Below, piece after piece: positions 26,233 through 35,589 of a stretch of 64,000 bases of DNA. Made by a program: the position numbers and the translations under genes. The stretch is from Dyadobacter flavalbus (GTDB lineage Bacteria > Bacteroidota > Bacteroidia > Cytophagales > Spirosomataceae), in assembly GCF_006149045.1 (NCBI RefSeq), contig NZ_VBSN01000038.1, positions 248,001 through 312,000 of the forward strand, given 5' to 3'. Positions within the stretch are counted from its first letter, which is position 1, and every line of letters starts with the position of its first letter. The notes beneath the pieces are model-generated. The model worked only from the letters and a program-made list of their open reading frames with translations, was not told the DNA's origin and did not search any database.

Positions 26233-28440
26233 ATGAAAATTCGGTTCATCCTATGCATTCTGATGCTGCTGGTCATTACTGCTGCCAAGGCTACGCATAT
26301 TGTCGGCGGGCAGCTTTTCATCACTGAAAACAAAAACAGCATCTACAATTATAATATCGGGCTCACCATGTACTTCGATGCCCTCAACGGCAATCCCGGT
26401 GCCGAAGATCCGTTTGTGACCATCTATGTTTTCAGAAAACGGGATAATGCAGCAATTGGTTGGCTTGAAGCCCCAAAAATAGAACGAAAATCCGTCACGT
26501 ACGCAAATCCGCTCTGCGGAATATCTTCTCTGGAGACTTACATGATCACTTACAGCTCGTCTGTAAACCTCGAAACCAGCGATTTCAATGACCCGGAAGG
26601 CTACTATATGGTCTGGGACCGGTGCTGCCGGAACGGAACGATCACAAACATTAAAAACCCGGGAGATGCAGGAAGCCTGTTTTATCTGGAATTCCCGCCC
26701 ATAACAAAAAATGGTACGGCATTCAGTAACTCCTCTCCTGTTTTTCCGGCGGTCAAAGGCGATTATGCCTGCGTGAATTCACCCTTTTTCTTCGATTTTG
26801 GCGGCTCGGATGCGGATGGCGACAGCCTTGTTTACAGCATTGTAACGCCGATGCAGGGCTTTTCTGACAAATCCAATCCAAGCCTGCCTGCACGCGGATC
26901 GTCCGGTTACCCGCGGCTTACGTGGACAGACAACATTTCTGTTGCCAATGTAATTCCCGGACCCAAGCCTTTAACGGTAAACAAATCGACCGGAATGCTA
27001 TCCGTTACGCCCGGATTTGTGGGCCTGTACGTATTTGCGGTACAAGTGGATGAGTACAGGAAAGGTCAGAAGATCGGAACGCTTACACGCGATTTTCAGC
27101 TCAAAGTCGTTGATTGCCCCAAAATGGATCCGCCCAAGCTGCTGTTCAAGCCTGCGGGTAAAAATGTGTTTTATACTGAAAACGAAATCATAACGGTTAA
27201 AAAAGACGATCCTAACTGTTTTGAAGTCATTGTAACTGATCCATCCATCAATCAGCTTATAAAGGTAAACGGCAGAGCTGTAAACAACGCCAAGGATTAC
27301 TTTACGCTGCTCCCGGCCGAATTCCGTACAACCATTGCCAACGATACGCTGAAATTTCAGGTATGTCTGGATGAATGCTTTGTTACTTACGACAACAGGC
27401 CGATCAAAATAGAGCTCATTGCGGAGGATGAAAGCTGTCCGGTTCCATTAACCGATACTTTGAACATTTTCATTCGTCGGGAAGGCAACGACAATGCATC
27501 GCCGGAAATCACTACTTCCCTTCCTTCGGAATACATGCACGTGACCGCCGGTGTTCCGGTGCGTTTTACTGTTTACGGAAAAGATCCCGACAAAGACAAC
27601 CTTGCACTGTCCGGCCGCGGAAGGGATTTCAACATGGCCGACAAAGCGATGAACTTCCAACCGGTGAACGGAACGGCAACGGTTCAGCAGAACTTTACGT
27701 GGACACCGCCCTGCAATGCCCGAAAAGGCGATACGCTTGCCGTTGACTTCTTAGTGGAAGACATGCGCTGTGAGGGCAACCCGCTTGGCGTTTCCAGGCC
27801 TGTATATTTTATCGTCGACGAATCGCCAAACACGCCGCCTGCGGTGCGTACGACACTGCCTGAACCGGAAATCACCTATACGATCGGAAACTCGTCAGAA
27901 ATCATTTTTGATGTGCTTGCATCAGATCCCGACACCAGCACGATCAGTCTGGTTGCGGCCGGCCGAGGATTTGACCTTCAGTCCGCCGGAATGAACTTTA
28001 CCGATAAAACCGGAACCCGGGAAATCATCTCGCCTTATGCATGGAACCCGGACTGCGCCCTGTTGAACGGAAAAGGTGAGCAGACATTTCTGATCGATTT
28101 CATTGCGCAGGATAAAAGCTGCAGTTCGGCCAACGACACGACTACAGTAAAGGTTACCGTCAAGGACAATTCCTTTACCGAGTTCCCGGAACTGCCGAAT
28201 GTGATCACGCCTAACGGAGACGGCAAAAACGACTGTCTGGTTCTGCAGGATTTGCCCGAAGGCAACTGCTCCGATCAGTTCAAAGACATTGCCGTTTACA
28301 ATCGCTGGGGAAAACAGGTTTATTATTCCAGGGTGAAGGAAAACAACTGGTGCCCGGCGGACCTTTCAGGAGGTTACTATTATTTTCTGATTCAATATAC
28401 AACCCGGTCGTACAAGGGCGGGATCACCGTTCTGAAATAA
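26233..28440 (+). CDS. Secreted surface protein with gliding-motility (CHU_C, T9SS type B) C-terminal domain
   Basis: The 735-residue protein has a signal peptide (FILCILMLLVITAAKA, then THIVGGQ), several beta-sandwich/cadherin-like repeats (for example FDFGGSDADGDSLVYSIVTP and RFTVYGKDPDKDNLALSGRG), and a C-terminal CHU_C domain (LPNVITPNGDGKNDCL, AVYNRWGKQVYYS, GGYYYFLIQ). The last domain directs T9SS secretion and surface attachment through the PorP/SprF-type route. It is probably an adhesin or cell-surface polymer. Many paired cysteines suggest disulfides. Confidence 0.92.
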   Translation: MKIRFILCILMLLVITAAKATHIVGGQLFITENKNSIYNYNIGLTMYFDALNGNPGAEDPFVTIYVFRKRDNAAIGWLEAPKIERKSVTYANPLCGISSLETYMITYSSSVNLETSDFNDPEGYYMVWDRCCRNGTITNIKNPGDAGSLFYLEFPPITKNGTAFSNSSPVFPAVKGDYACVNSPFFFDFGGSDADGDSLVYSIVTPMQGFSDKSNPSLPARGSSGYPRLTWTDNISVANVIPGPKPLTVNKSTGMLSVTPGFVGLYVFAVQVDEYRKGQKIGTLTRDFQLKVVDCPKMDPPKLLFKPAGKNVFYTENEIITVKKDDPNCFEVIVTDPSINQLIKVNGRAVNNAKDYFTLLPAEFRTTIANDTLKFQVCLDECFVTYDNRPIKIELIAEDESCPVPLTDTLNIFIRREGNDNASPEITTSLPSEYMHVTAGVPVRFTVYGKDPDKDNLALSGRGRDFNMADKAMNFQPVNGTATVQQNFTWTPPCNARKGDTLAVDFLVEDMRCEGNPLGVSRPVYFIVDESPNTPPAVRTTLPEPEITYTIGNSSEIIFDVLASDPDTSTISLVAAGRGFDLQSAGMNFTDKTGTREIISPYAWNPDCALLNGKGEQTFLIDFIAQDKSCSSANDTTTVKVTVKDNSFTEFPELPNVITPNGDGKNDCLVLQDLPEGNCSDQFKDIAVYNRWGKQVYYSRVKENNWCPADLSGGYYYFLIQYTTRSYKGGITVLK

Positions 28441-28562
28441 ACCACGATTGCCGATTCCGGAATCCGTACTGTTTTCCTAGCGGACTGCTTTTATTGCCAT
28501 TGGCGGGAAACCTGATTAAAACCGACTTTGTTAGTCATTGTAAATCATCACCACAACTTACA

Positions 28563-28967
28563 ATGACTGACAATTTTCACTGGGGATTTCTGATGGCCAG
28601 ACTTGCGGCCGGCATGAGTATGTTCGGGCACGGACTTGTACGCTTGCCCAAACTGAGCGGATTCAGCAACTGGATGGTCGGGCAGTTCCAGAAATCCATG
28701 CTTCCCGAAACAATCGTCATTCCTTTCAGTTACATACTTCCAGTTGCCGAACTCGTGATCGGGTTCTTGCTTCTGCTTGGATTGTTTACACGTACAACCC
28801 TTATTGCAGCAGGTTTTGTCATGACTGCTTTGATTTTCGGATCGTCCATGATAGAAGAATGGGGAGCCATTCCGTCCCAGCTTTTACATGCAGCCTTCTT
28901 TGCCATTCTGCTCTGCTACACCAATGAATATAACCGGTTTTCACTGGATCAAAAATTCCAGAAGTAG
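28563..28967 (+). CDS. DoxX family membrane protein
   Basis: The 134-residue protein has four membrane helices, including the DoxX-like FLMARLAAGMSMFGHGLVRL and ILPVAELVIGFLLLLGLFTR segments. I chose ATG 28563 because the longer in-frame extension would run back into the upstream gene. DoxX proteins are inner-membrane, and their roles range from redox partners to unknown. It stands alone, 122 bp after the surface protein gene. Confidence 0.85.
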   Translation: MTDNFHWGFLMARLAAGMSMFGHGLVRLPKLSGFSNWMVGQFQKSMLPETIVIPFSYILPVAELVIGFLLLLGLFTRTTLIAAGFVMTALIFGSSMIEEWGAIPSQLLHAAFFAILLCYTNEYNRFSLDQKFQK

Positions 28968-29376
28968 ACAGGCACGCTTTTACCGCTAATGAAATGTATG
29001 AGAAGTAAAATACCTTTCGGACATATAATTTGTATTTAATTTATAATACTTTTAATTCTTATCAAATACGGATTACTTTAAATACTAATAAAACAATTTC
29101 AATAATCTTTAAGAACAGGAAAAATAGTAAGTAAAATACTTTCAATAAATATAATAAGTATATTCATGTATTTACATATAGAATTTACCGGCCTTTCTTA
29201 ACAATTAAATTGCATGGGCTGTATTGAACTTTCCAAAACTCTATCAATACAGATAATTAACTTAAAATCAACAAATTAATATAAATAAGCATACAACTCA
29301 CATTTATGTTCTTAAATTTCTACTGCCTTCAGTAAACATTTTTCATCTTCCATTTTACATTTTACAAAACATACCA
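28968..29376. other. AT-rich intergenic region, no gene seen
   Basis: About 410 bp with very low GC, no open frame of note, no hairpin with a T tract and no tRNA-like structure. It ends in the promoter and operator of the Rrf2 regulator gene. I see nothing else in it. Confidence 0.6.
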
Positions 29377-29409
29377 TACCTTTGTACTGTAATATTAATA
29401 GTTACAGTA
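29377..29409 (+). promoter_or_regulatory. rrf2 promoter -7 box with overlapping inverted-repeat operator
   Basis: TACCTTTG (29377-29384) matches TAnnTTTG exactly. It is followed immediately by a perfect inverted repeat TACTGTAA-N9-TTACAGTA (29385-29409) that covers the predicted transcription start and touches the ATG. The same ACTGT-N13-ACAGT spacing recurs before the next gene at 29835-29857, so this is most likely the autoregulatory Rrf2 operator. Confidence 0.75.
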
Positions 29410-29819
29410 TGAACAACGGACGGTTTGCTATTTCAGTACATATCCTGACACTGCTTGCTGATGCAAAGGAGGAATGGGTACCCTCCGAGTATCTCGCCGG
29501 AAGTATCAATATCAATCCGGTACTCGTACGCAAGGAGCTCGGCAATCTTCGGGAACACGGACTGGTGATCAGCAAGGAAGGAAAATCAGGCGGTAACAGG
29601 CTTGCCAGAACACCGGAACAGATTTTCATGTCCGACGTTTACAAGGCCGTCAAACAAAAAGATCTGCTGGGAAAAAGCATCAATGCGCCCAATCCGCAAT
29701 GCGACGTCGGAAAGGAAATTAACAAGCATCTGGACAGTCTGTATAATGAGGCGGAACAGGCATTGCTGCAGAGTCTGGAAAGGAAATCCTTGTCTGATTT
29801 TCACAAACAGTTCAGTTAA
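29409..29819 (+). CDS. Rrf2 family transcriptional regulator (YwnA-like)
   Basis: The 136-residue winged-helix protein has FAISVHILTLLADAKEEWVP and a recognition-helix region SININPVLVRKELGNLREHG with wing SKEGKSGGNRLARTPEQI. It has a single Cys in NPQCDVGKEI, as in the YwnA-type subgroup, and not the three-Cys cluster of IscR/NsrR, so it probably does not hold a classical Fe-S cluster. ATG 29409 is chosen; the frame upstream crosses the promoter. It probably represses itself and the YwnB-like gene through the matching inverted repeats. Confidence 0.9.
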   Translation: MNNGRFAISVHILTLLADAKEEWVPSEYLAGSININPVLVRKELGNLREHGLVISKEGKSGGNRLARTPEQIFMSDVYKAVKQKDLLGKSINAPNPQCDVGKEINKHLDSLYNEAEQALLQSLERKSLSDFHKQFS

Positions 29820-29833
29820 TTTTTTTTATACCA

Positions 29834-29858
29834 AACTGTAACATTTATTATAACAGTA
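29834..29858 (+). promoter_or_regulatory. Second Rrf2-type operator upstream of the NAD(P)-binding gene
   Basis: AACTGTAA-N9-TAACAGTA has ACTGT and ACAGT half-sites with 13 bp between them, exactly as in the site at 29385-29409; about three quarters of all positions agree. It lies 28 bp before the ATG of the YwnB-like gene. Confidence 0.7.
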
Positions 29859-29886
29859 CTATCTAAAACGTAAAACAAAAACAAGC

Positions 29887-30540
29887 ATGAAAATTGCATT
29901 GATCGGAGCCACAGGGTTTGTCGGCTCAAAAGTATTGGAAGAACTGGTTTCACGCGGCCACCATGTAACAGCCATTGCCAGAAATCCGGAAAAAATAACG
30001 CTAGAAAGCGACCTGATTACGCCCAGGCCCGCAAACATTCTGAACCCGTCCGAGGTTTCTGAAGCCGTAGCCGGAAACGATGCCGTGATCAGCGCTTTCA
30101 ATCCGGGATGGACCAATCCGAACATTTACAATGATTCCATTGAAGGTTACAAATCCATTCAGGAAGGGGTAAAACAATCGGGAATTAAACGGTTGCTGGT
30201 TGTAGGCGGCGCGGGCAGCCTCGAAGTGGCTCCCGGTGTGCAGCTTGTTGACACGCCGGATTTTCCCGCAGAATACAAGGCCGGCGCAAGTGCCGCAAGA
30301 GATTACCTGAACATCATCAAAACGGAAAACGAGCTTGACTGGACTTTTTTGAGCCCTGCGATTGAAATGCATCCGGGAACGTCAGGCGTAAGAAAAGGCG
30401 TTTACAGAACCGGTCTCGACAATCCTGTTTTTAACGAAAAAGGCAGAAGCATTATTTCGGCAGAAGACCTTGCCGTAGCCATTGCGGACGAAATTGAACA
30501 ATCCAACTTTGTTAAAAAGCGCTTTACCGCTGCATACTAA
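29887..30540 (+). CDS. NAD(P)-binding epimerase-like protein (YwnB-like atypical SDR)
   Basis: The 217-residue Rossmann-fold protein has the dinucleotide motif LIGATGFVGSKVLEEL and GHHVTAIARNPEKI, typical of NAD(P)H-binding NmrA/YwnB-like proteins. The catalytic Tyr-x3-Lys of classical SDRs is not obvious. It sits 67 bp downstream of the Rrf2 gene with its own copy of the operator, so it is probably the regulated target, perhaps in quinone or aldehyde/redox stress. The substrate is unknown. Confidence 0.9.
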   Translation: MKIALIGATGFVGSKVLEELVSRGHHVTAIARNPEKITLESDLITPRPANILNPSEVSEAVAGNDAVISAFNPGWTNPNIYNDSIEGYKSIQEGVKQSGIKRLLVVGGAGSLEVAPGVQLVDTPDFPAEYKAGASAARDYLNIIKTENELDWTFLSPAIEMHPGTSGVRKGVYRTGLDNPVFNEKGRSIISAEDLAVAIADEIEQSNFVKKRFTAAY

Positions 30541-30562
30541 AAGTATTCCGGATGTGGAAAAT

Positions 30563-30602
30563 AAGTAAAGGGCATTTAGTTATAACTAAATGCCCTTTAC
30601 TT
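30563..30602. terminator. Perfect 40-nt palindrome after the YwnB-like gene
   Basis: The left arm AAGTAAAGGGCATTTAGTTA is followed directly by its exact reverse complement, 22 bp after the stop. It is a likely bidirectional transcription terminator, though no T run follows and no loop spacer is present. Confidence 0.6.
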
Positions 30603-30832
30603 GATAAATGTATCAGACATTTAGTCAGTATCATACATACATAACATTTTATATAGTCTTAATGTACGATAAGTATAGTTAATTAATCCTTTTACTTTAA
30701 GTTACTTAACAAATTCCGATTTATTTGCAAGTATTCAATTTTATGAATTTGTAAATTATTTGGCACATTATACTGCTAATGTGAAGCGGGATAAAGTTCT
30801 TTGCATCTTAAATGGTATAATAACATTACCCG

Positions 30833-32155
30833 ATGAAGCGACTTTTTACCGCAGCTGTTCTCCTTTTGACCTTCCTTATTGCACCACAGGCAAATGCACA
30901 GCGGTTTTTGATGGATCTGGTGGATACGACAAACCAAATGGGAAAAGGCATGCTTTCCATCTATGAACGGTACAACCGGGTCCGGATCAGCGGATACATA
31001 CAGCCTCAGTTCCAGTATACTCTTCAGGAAGGTGCCGAAACCTTTGCGGGCGGCAATTTTTCACCCATGTCAAACAACCGCTTTACACTGCGCCGCGGAA
31101 GGCTGCGCGTGGATTACGCGCATCTGAATGAAAACAATGATCCTACCTCCTACTTTGTTTTTCAGTTTGACGGTACGGAACGCGGCGTTGCCATCCGGGA
31201 TTTCTGGGGACGGTTTTATGAAAACAGGTTCCGGATTTTTGCACTGACAACGGGCATGTTTGCACGTCCGTTCGGACATGAAGTAAACTTGTCTTCGGCC
31301 AACCGGGAGTCACCGGAACGCGGCAGAATGTCGCAGCTGCTGATGAGAACCGAGCGTGACATCGGAATCATGTTAACCGTAACAAGCCGGAAAAGTTTAA
31401 GCTGGTCGCAGAAACTCAAACTGGATGTCGGCGTATTCAACGGTCAAGGTATGTCCGGGACTTCGGATTACGACAGCCATAAGGATGTAATCGGAAGGCT
31501 CAGTATGAAACCAACCCGGATCAATGCACTTGGCGGCGCCACACTATCGGCAGCAGTTTCGGGTTATGCAGGCGGCATTACAAGCCAGTCTGGAACGGTT
31601 TACAAAACCAGGATGAAGGAAAACGCATTTCAGTCCGTCAAGGATTCTTCGGGCAGAAATTACGCCAGGGTTTTGCCGCGCAATTATGCAGGAGCGGATT
31701 TCCAGATTTTCTTTCCGAACCGGGTCGGTAAAACCGAATTACGGGCCGAATACGTTTTTGGCAAACAGACGGCAACTTCGGCAAGCAGCGAGACACCGGG
31801 CATTTATCCCGTTTCAAACGGGCAGAAAGATCCGCTGTATGTAAGGAATTTCAACGGAGCCTATTTCTATTTTCTGCAGCACCTCGGCAGCCTGAATCAT
31901 CTGTTTGTGCTGAAATACGACTGGTATGATCCCAATTCGAAAATTTCAGGAAATGCCGTTACCGGTGCAGCCGGGTTCAGCAAAGCCGATCTTCGTTATG
32001 ATACTGTCGGAATGGGTTATGTTTACGTGGCCAACGAGTCGTTGAAATTTACCTTGTATTACGATTTGGTCAGAAATGAAAAATCTGCGATAAAAGGATT
32101 TGAAAAAGACGTGCGGGACGATGTACTTACATGCCGCGTGCAATATAGCTTCTAG
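30833..32155 (+). CDS. Outer-membrane porin (phosphate-selective porin O/P-like)
   Basis: The 440-residue protein has a signal peptide (LFTAAVLLLTFLIAPQANA, then QRF) and a beta-barrel pattern of alternating strands ending in aromatic F (VRDDVLTCRVQYSF), typical of outer-membrane proteins. GYIQPQFQYTLQ and FTLRRGRLRVDYAHLNENND match the porin O/P family. Phosphate selectivity is a family label and cannot be shown here. Its 3' end overlaps the convergent SRPBCC gene by 29 bp. Confidence 0.85.
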   Translation: MKRLFTAAVLLLTFLIAPQANAQRFLMDLVDTTNQMGKGMLSIYERYNRVRISGYIQPQFQYTLQEGAETFAGGNFSPMSNNRFTLRRGRLRVDYAHLNENNDPTSYFVFQFDGTERGVAIRDFWGRFYENRFRIFALTTGMFARPFGHEVNLSSANRESPERGRMSQLLMRTERDIGIMLTVTSRKSLSWSQKLKLDVGVFNGQGMSGTSDYDSHKDVIGRLSMKPTRINALGGATLSAAVSGYAGGITSQSGTVYKTRMKENAFQSVKDSSGRNYARVLPRNYAGADFQIFFPNRVGKTELRAEYVFGKQTATSASSETPGIYPVSNGQKDPLYVRNFNGAYFYFLQHLGSLNHLFVLKYDWYDPNSKISGNAVTGAAGFSKADLRYDTVGMGYVYVANESLKFTLYYDLVRNEKSAIKGFEKDVRDDVLTCRVQYSF

Positions 32156-32606
32156 TTCCGAAGCGTTCTTCCAGTACTTTTTTGCGGTATTGAAAAATTT
32201 GATTGACTTCGTTCCGGACAAACACGGCGTTGACAATATCGCCGATGAACCCGAGCGGAACTTTATAGTTAAGAATATCTTCCATTAAAACACCTTCATC
32301 AATGGCTGTAAAACGGTGCTGATGGTGCCAGAAAGCATACGGACCAAAACGCTGCTCGTCCACAAAATAATGATTTTCGGAAACGTGTGTGATTTCCGTG
32401 ACCCACTTTAACGGAATGCCCAGAACAGGTTTGACGATGTACCGGATGATCTGGCCTGCATACATTTTTTCGCCGTGATGCGCCGAAGTCACCACAAATC
32501 CCATGTGGGGCGGTGTAATTTCTTTTAGATTGGCCGGATTTGAAAAAAACGCCCAGGCTTCCTGAAGAGAAATCGGCAGCTTTTGTGTAAAATACAACTC
32601 TTGCAT
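32127..32606 (-). CDS. SRPBCC family protein (ligand-binding helix-grip fold)
   Basis: The 159-residue protein has the pattern LYFTQKLPISLQEAWAFFSN, FVVTSAHHGEKMYAGQ and a long C-terminal helix (NEVNQIFQYRKKVLEERFG), as in SRPBCC proteins often annotated as cyclase/dehydrase or cell-division-inhibitor-like. It is cytoplasmic with no signal peptide. It overlaps the porin gene tail to tail by 29 bp. The ligand is unknown. Confidence 0.88.
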   Translation of the reverse strand: MQELYFTQKLPISLQEAWAFFSNPANLKEITPPHMGFVVTSAHHGEKMYAGQIIRYIVKPVLGIPLKWVTEITHVSENHYFVDEQRFGPYAFWHHQHRFTAIDEGVLMEDILNYKVPLGFIGDIVNAVFVRNEVNQIFQYRKKVLEERFGTRSYIARGM

Positions 32607-32711
32607 TGCTTTTTGATTGATTCAACAAATAAGTTAAATAACCAGGCCAGCGTATACGTTCCATGGCATGATTTTCTTGAATTTCCATATTTGACTTAAC
32701 CACATAGCACC

Positions 32712-33158
32712 ATGAACAGAAAAATGATTGCGACCACATCCTTATCCATTTATGCAAATCCTCTGAAAGTATGGCGAGCATTGATAGATCCTGAAACTGT
32801 TAAAAAATACATGCACGGCGCCGAAGTAAGTTCCGGCTGGGAAGTAGGCAGCCCCATTACTTTTACGGGTGTCTGGAACGGCAACACGTACGTGGACAAA
32901 GGAACAATCCTGGAAATCATCCCGGAACGGGTTTTAAGCTATTCCTACTGGAGCCCGCTTGCTGGCTCAGAAGATTACGAAGACAATTACGCGCATGTTA
33001 CTTACCATATCGCTCCGTTTGATAATGAAACAACGCTGACCATTACGCAGGATAATCTGGAAACTGAAGAAGAAGTTGCAAGAGCAGAAGAAAACTGGAT
33101 GTCCGTCATGCACAACCTGAAAAATATTCTGGAAGAAAAATCCAAGCACGTATTATAG
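32712..33158 (+). CDS. AHSA1/SRPBCC domain protein
   Basis: The 148-residue protein has the AHSA1-type pattern: SLSIYANPLKVWRALIDPET at the N-terminus, GWEVGSPITFTGVWNGNTYV in the middle, and a C-terminal helix (EENWMSVMHNLKNILEEKSK). Members bind hydrophobic ligands or stimulate chaperones; no specific role can be read. It is divergent from the other SRPBCC gene (start-to-start gap 105 bp), and the two may share a regulatory region. Confidence 0.88.
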   Translation: MNRKMIATTSLSIYANPLKVWRALIDPETVKKYMHGAEVSSGWEVGSPITFTGVWNGNTYVDKGTILEIIPERVLSYSYWSPLAGSEDYEDNYAHVTYHIAPFDNETTLTITQDNLETEEEVARAEENWMSVMHNLKNILEEKSKHVL

Positions 33159-33165
33159 CAATGGG

Positions 33166-33197
33166 GTACTTTCCGAAATTCCGTTTTCGGAAAGTAC
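33166..33197. terminator. Bidirectional hairpin between AHSA1 gene and tex
   Basis: A 13-bp perfect stem GTACTTTCCGAAA / TTTCGGAAAGTAC with a 6-nt loop lies between two convergent stops. The same GTACTTTCC core recurs in the hairpin at 42757-42778. Confidence 0.7.
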
Positions 33198-33204
33198 TTC
33201 CCGT

Positions 33205-35322
33205 TTACAGCTTCATGGTGAGGGCAATCCGTTTGCGGCCCAGATCCACTTCCGTCACCTTGACGCTTACAACCTGCTGAAGACGTACGACTTCATTCGG
33301 ATCTTTGATAAACCGGTCGGCCATTTGGGAAACGTGAACAAGGCCGTCCTGTTTGACGCCAATGTCGACAAAAGCGCCGAAAGCTGTGATATTGGTGACA
33401 ATACCCGGCAGGATCATTCCGGCTTTCAAATCTTCCGGCTTTCTGACACTGCTGTCAAACTCAAACTGCTTCATGCCTGCACGCGGGTCGCGCGAAGGTT
33501 TTTCCAGTTCCAGCAAAATATCTTTCAATGTAGGCAGCCCTACAGCATCGGAAACATACTTTTCGGGCCTGATCTGCTTTCTGAGTTCGGGTTTCTGCAT
33601 CAGTTCCCTGATGGTCGTGCCTGCATCTTTCGCCATTTGTTCCACAAGACCGTATCTTTCAGGATGTACAGCACTGGAATCCAAAGGATTATCAGCATTT
33701 TGGATCCTTAGAAAACCTGCTGCCTGCTCAAATGCCTTGGAACCGAGCCTCGGCACTTTCAGCAATTGCTGGCGCGATTTGAAATTCCCGTTTTTAGCCC
33801 TGAAATCCACAATATTCTGCGCCAGCGCAGGCCCAAGCCCTGATACATAGCGAAGTAAATGCTTGCTGGCCGTGTTCAGGTTTACGCCTACGGAATTTAC
33901 GCAGCTTTCTACGACTACATCCAAAGCATTTCGCAATAAATTCTGGTCGACATCGTGCTGATACTGCCCTACTCCGATTGACTTCGGGTCAATTTTGACC
34001 AGTTCGGCCAATGGGTCCATCAATCGCCGGCCAATGGAAACCGAACCGCGAACGGTTACATCCTTATCCGGAAACTCTTCCCGTGCCACTTCCGAAGCGG
34101 AGTAAATGGAAGCGCCCTGTTCACTGACCATATACAATCCGATTGCTGCTGTTTTACCCTTTTCATCCAGCCATTTTCTGACAAAGTCCTCCGTTTCCCG
34201 ACCGGCAGTACCGTTTCCAACAGCAATCGCTTCTACCTGAAACTTGTCTACGGCGTCTGCCAGTTTGTTGCGGGCTTCCGCCGGCTTATCAAAAGGATAC
34301 ATGACATGATCAGACAATAAATTTCCCTGGCCATCGAGTACCACTACTTTGCAGCCGGTACGAAAGCCGGGATCAATGGCCAGCACATTTTTTTGTCCGA
34401 GCGGAGACGCCAGAAGCAGCTGACGCAGGTTTTCGGTGAAAACCTGAATGGCGGCTGTATCGGCTTTTTCTTTGGATAATCCGGCAAATTCCGTTTCAAT
34501 GGAAGGTTTCAGAAGCCGTTTGTAACTGTCCGTCAATGCCAGCGAAATCTGTTCCCTGCATGCCGGCGGACCTTTCAGAAAAAGCCTTTCCAGCATGGTG
34601 AGTGCCTGCTCTTCATCCGCAGAAATATCCACGTTCAATACACCTTCTTCCTCACCGCGGCGTATCGCAAGCAGCCGGTGCGACGGAATGCGGGAAAGCC
34701 GTTCCGAAAACTCAAAATAATCGCGGTACTTCACGCCTTCCTCTTCCTTTTTCTTTTTAACCTTTGCAGTTATGACTGCTTCTTTCTGAAACAGGATGCG
34801 GATACGGCTTCTGGCGTCCTGATTTTCGTTGATCCATTCCGCCATAATATCCCGTGCGCCGCTCAATGCATCTTCTGCCGAATGCACCTGATCGTTCAGA
34901 AAAGTCCGTGCTTTCTGAAAAGGGTCTGTTTCTTTTCCTGAAAATAGCAATTGGGCCAGCGGTTCCAGCCCTTTTTCAATCGCAAGGATTGCACGGGTTT
35001 TTCTTTTCTGCCTGAATGGCAAATAAAGGTCTTCCAGCTCAATCATGGAAAATACACCTTCAATGCGTTTTTTGAGCTCCGGTGTAAGTTTTCCCTGTTC
35101 TTCAATACTTTTCAGGATAAATTCCCTGCGTTTTTCTACTTCCTGCTGCTTTTGCCATGCGTCCCTGATGGCGCCGATCTGCACCTCGTCCAGGCCGCCG
35201 GTCGCTTCTTTCCGGTACCGCGATATAAACGGCAGCGTTGCTCCCTCTTCAAAAAGCTGCACCGTATTCCTGACCTGTTTTTCAGAAATGCCCGTTTGCT
35301 GCGCAATAAGCGAATAATTCAT
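33205..35322 (-). CDS. tex: Tex family RNA-binding transcription accessory protein
   Basis: The 705-residue protein has the Tex N-terminal helical region (TLPFISRYRKEATGGLDEVQ), YqgF/RNase H-like domain (VLAIDPGFRTGCKVVVLDG), HhH region (NTASKHLLRYVSGLGPALAQ) and a C-terminal S1 domain (GMILPGIVTNITAFGAFVDI). Tex binds nucleic acid and helps transcription. The ATG at 35322 gives the standard N-terminus. It stands alone, convergent with the AHSA1 gene. Confidence 0.96.
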   Translation of the reverse strand: MNYSLIAQQTGISEKQVRNTVQLFEEGATLPFISRYRKEATGGLDEVQIGAIRDAWQKQQEVEKRREFILKSIEEQGKLTPELKKRIEGVFSMIELEDLYLPFRQKRKTRAILAIEKGLEPLAQLLFSGKETDPFQKARTFLNDQVHSAEDALSGARDIMAEWINENQDARSRIRILFQKEAVITAKVKKKKEEEGVKYRDYFEFSERLSRIPSHRLLAIRRGEEEGVLNVDISADEEQALTMLERLFLKGPPACREQISLALTDSYKRLLKPSIETEFAGLSKEKADTAAIQVFTENLRQLLLASPLGQKNVLAIDPGFRTGCKVVVLDGQGNLLSDHVMYPFDKPAEARNKLADAVDKFQVEAIAVGNGTAGRETEDFVRKWLDEKGKTAAIGLYMVSEQGASIYSASEVAREEFPDKDVTVRGSVSIGRRLMDPLAELVKIDPKSIGVGQYQHDVDQNLLRNALDVVVESCVNSVGVNLNTASKHLLRYVSGLGPALAQNIVDFRAKNGNFKSRQQLLKVPRLGSKAFEQAAGFLRIQNADNPLDSSAVHPERYGLVEQMAKDAGTTIRELMQKPELRKQIRPEKYVSDAVGLPTLKDILLELEKPSRDPRAGMKQFEFDSSVRKPEDLKAGMILPGIVTNITAFGAFVDIGVKQDGLVHVSQMADRFIKDPNEVVRLQQVVSVKVTEVDLGRKRIALTMKL

Positions 35323-35589
35323 ACCTGTAATGCAATTTTACCTGAATTTCAATTCCTGCAAATGGGCAGACAGCCAGTTCGTCAATGTTTTCTGAAGGCC
35401 GGCCCATTGTTTCTTGCAGCAAATAAAACAGAATTTTACTGCATTAACGGTGTATGTTCCTGCAGACACTTTATACGGACAAAGCTGCTGTGTTTTTAAT
35501 TTGAGTCCTTTCAAATGTATAATTCTGATTTACACCTATATTTAACACACATTTTCCATATCCAAATTATCCTGAATCCTAAATTAAAA

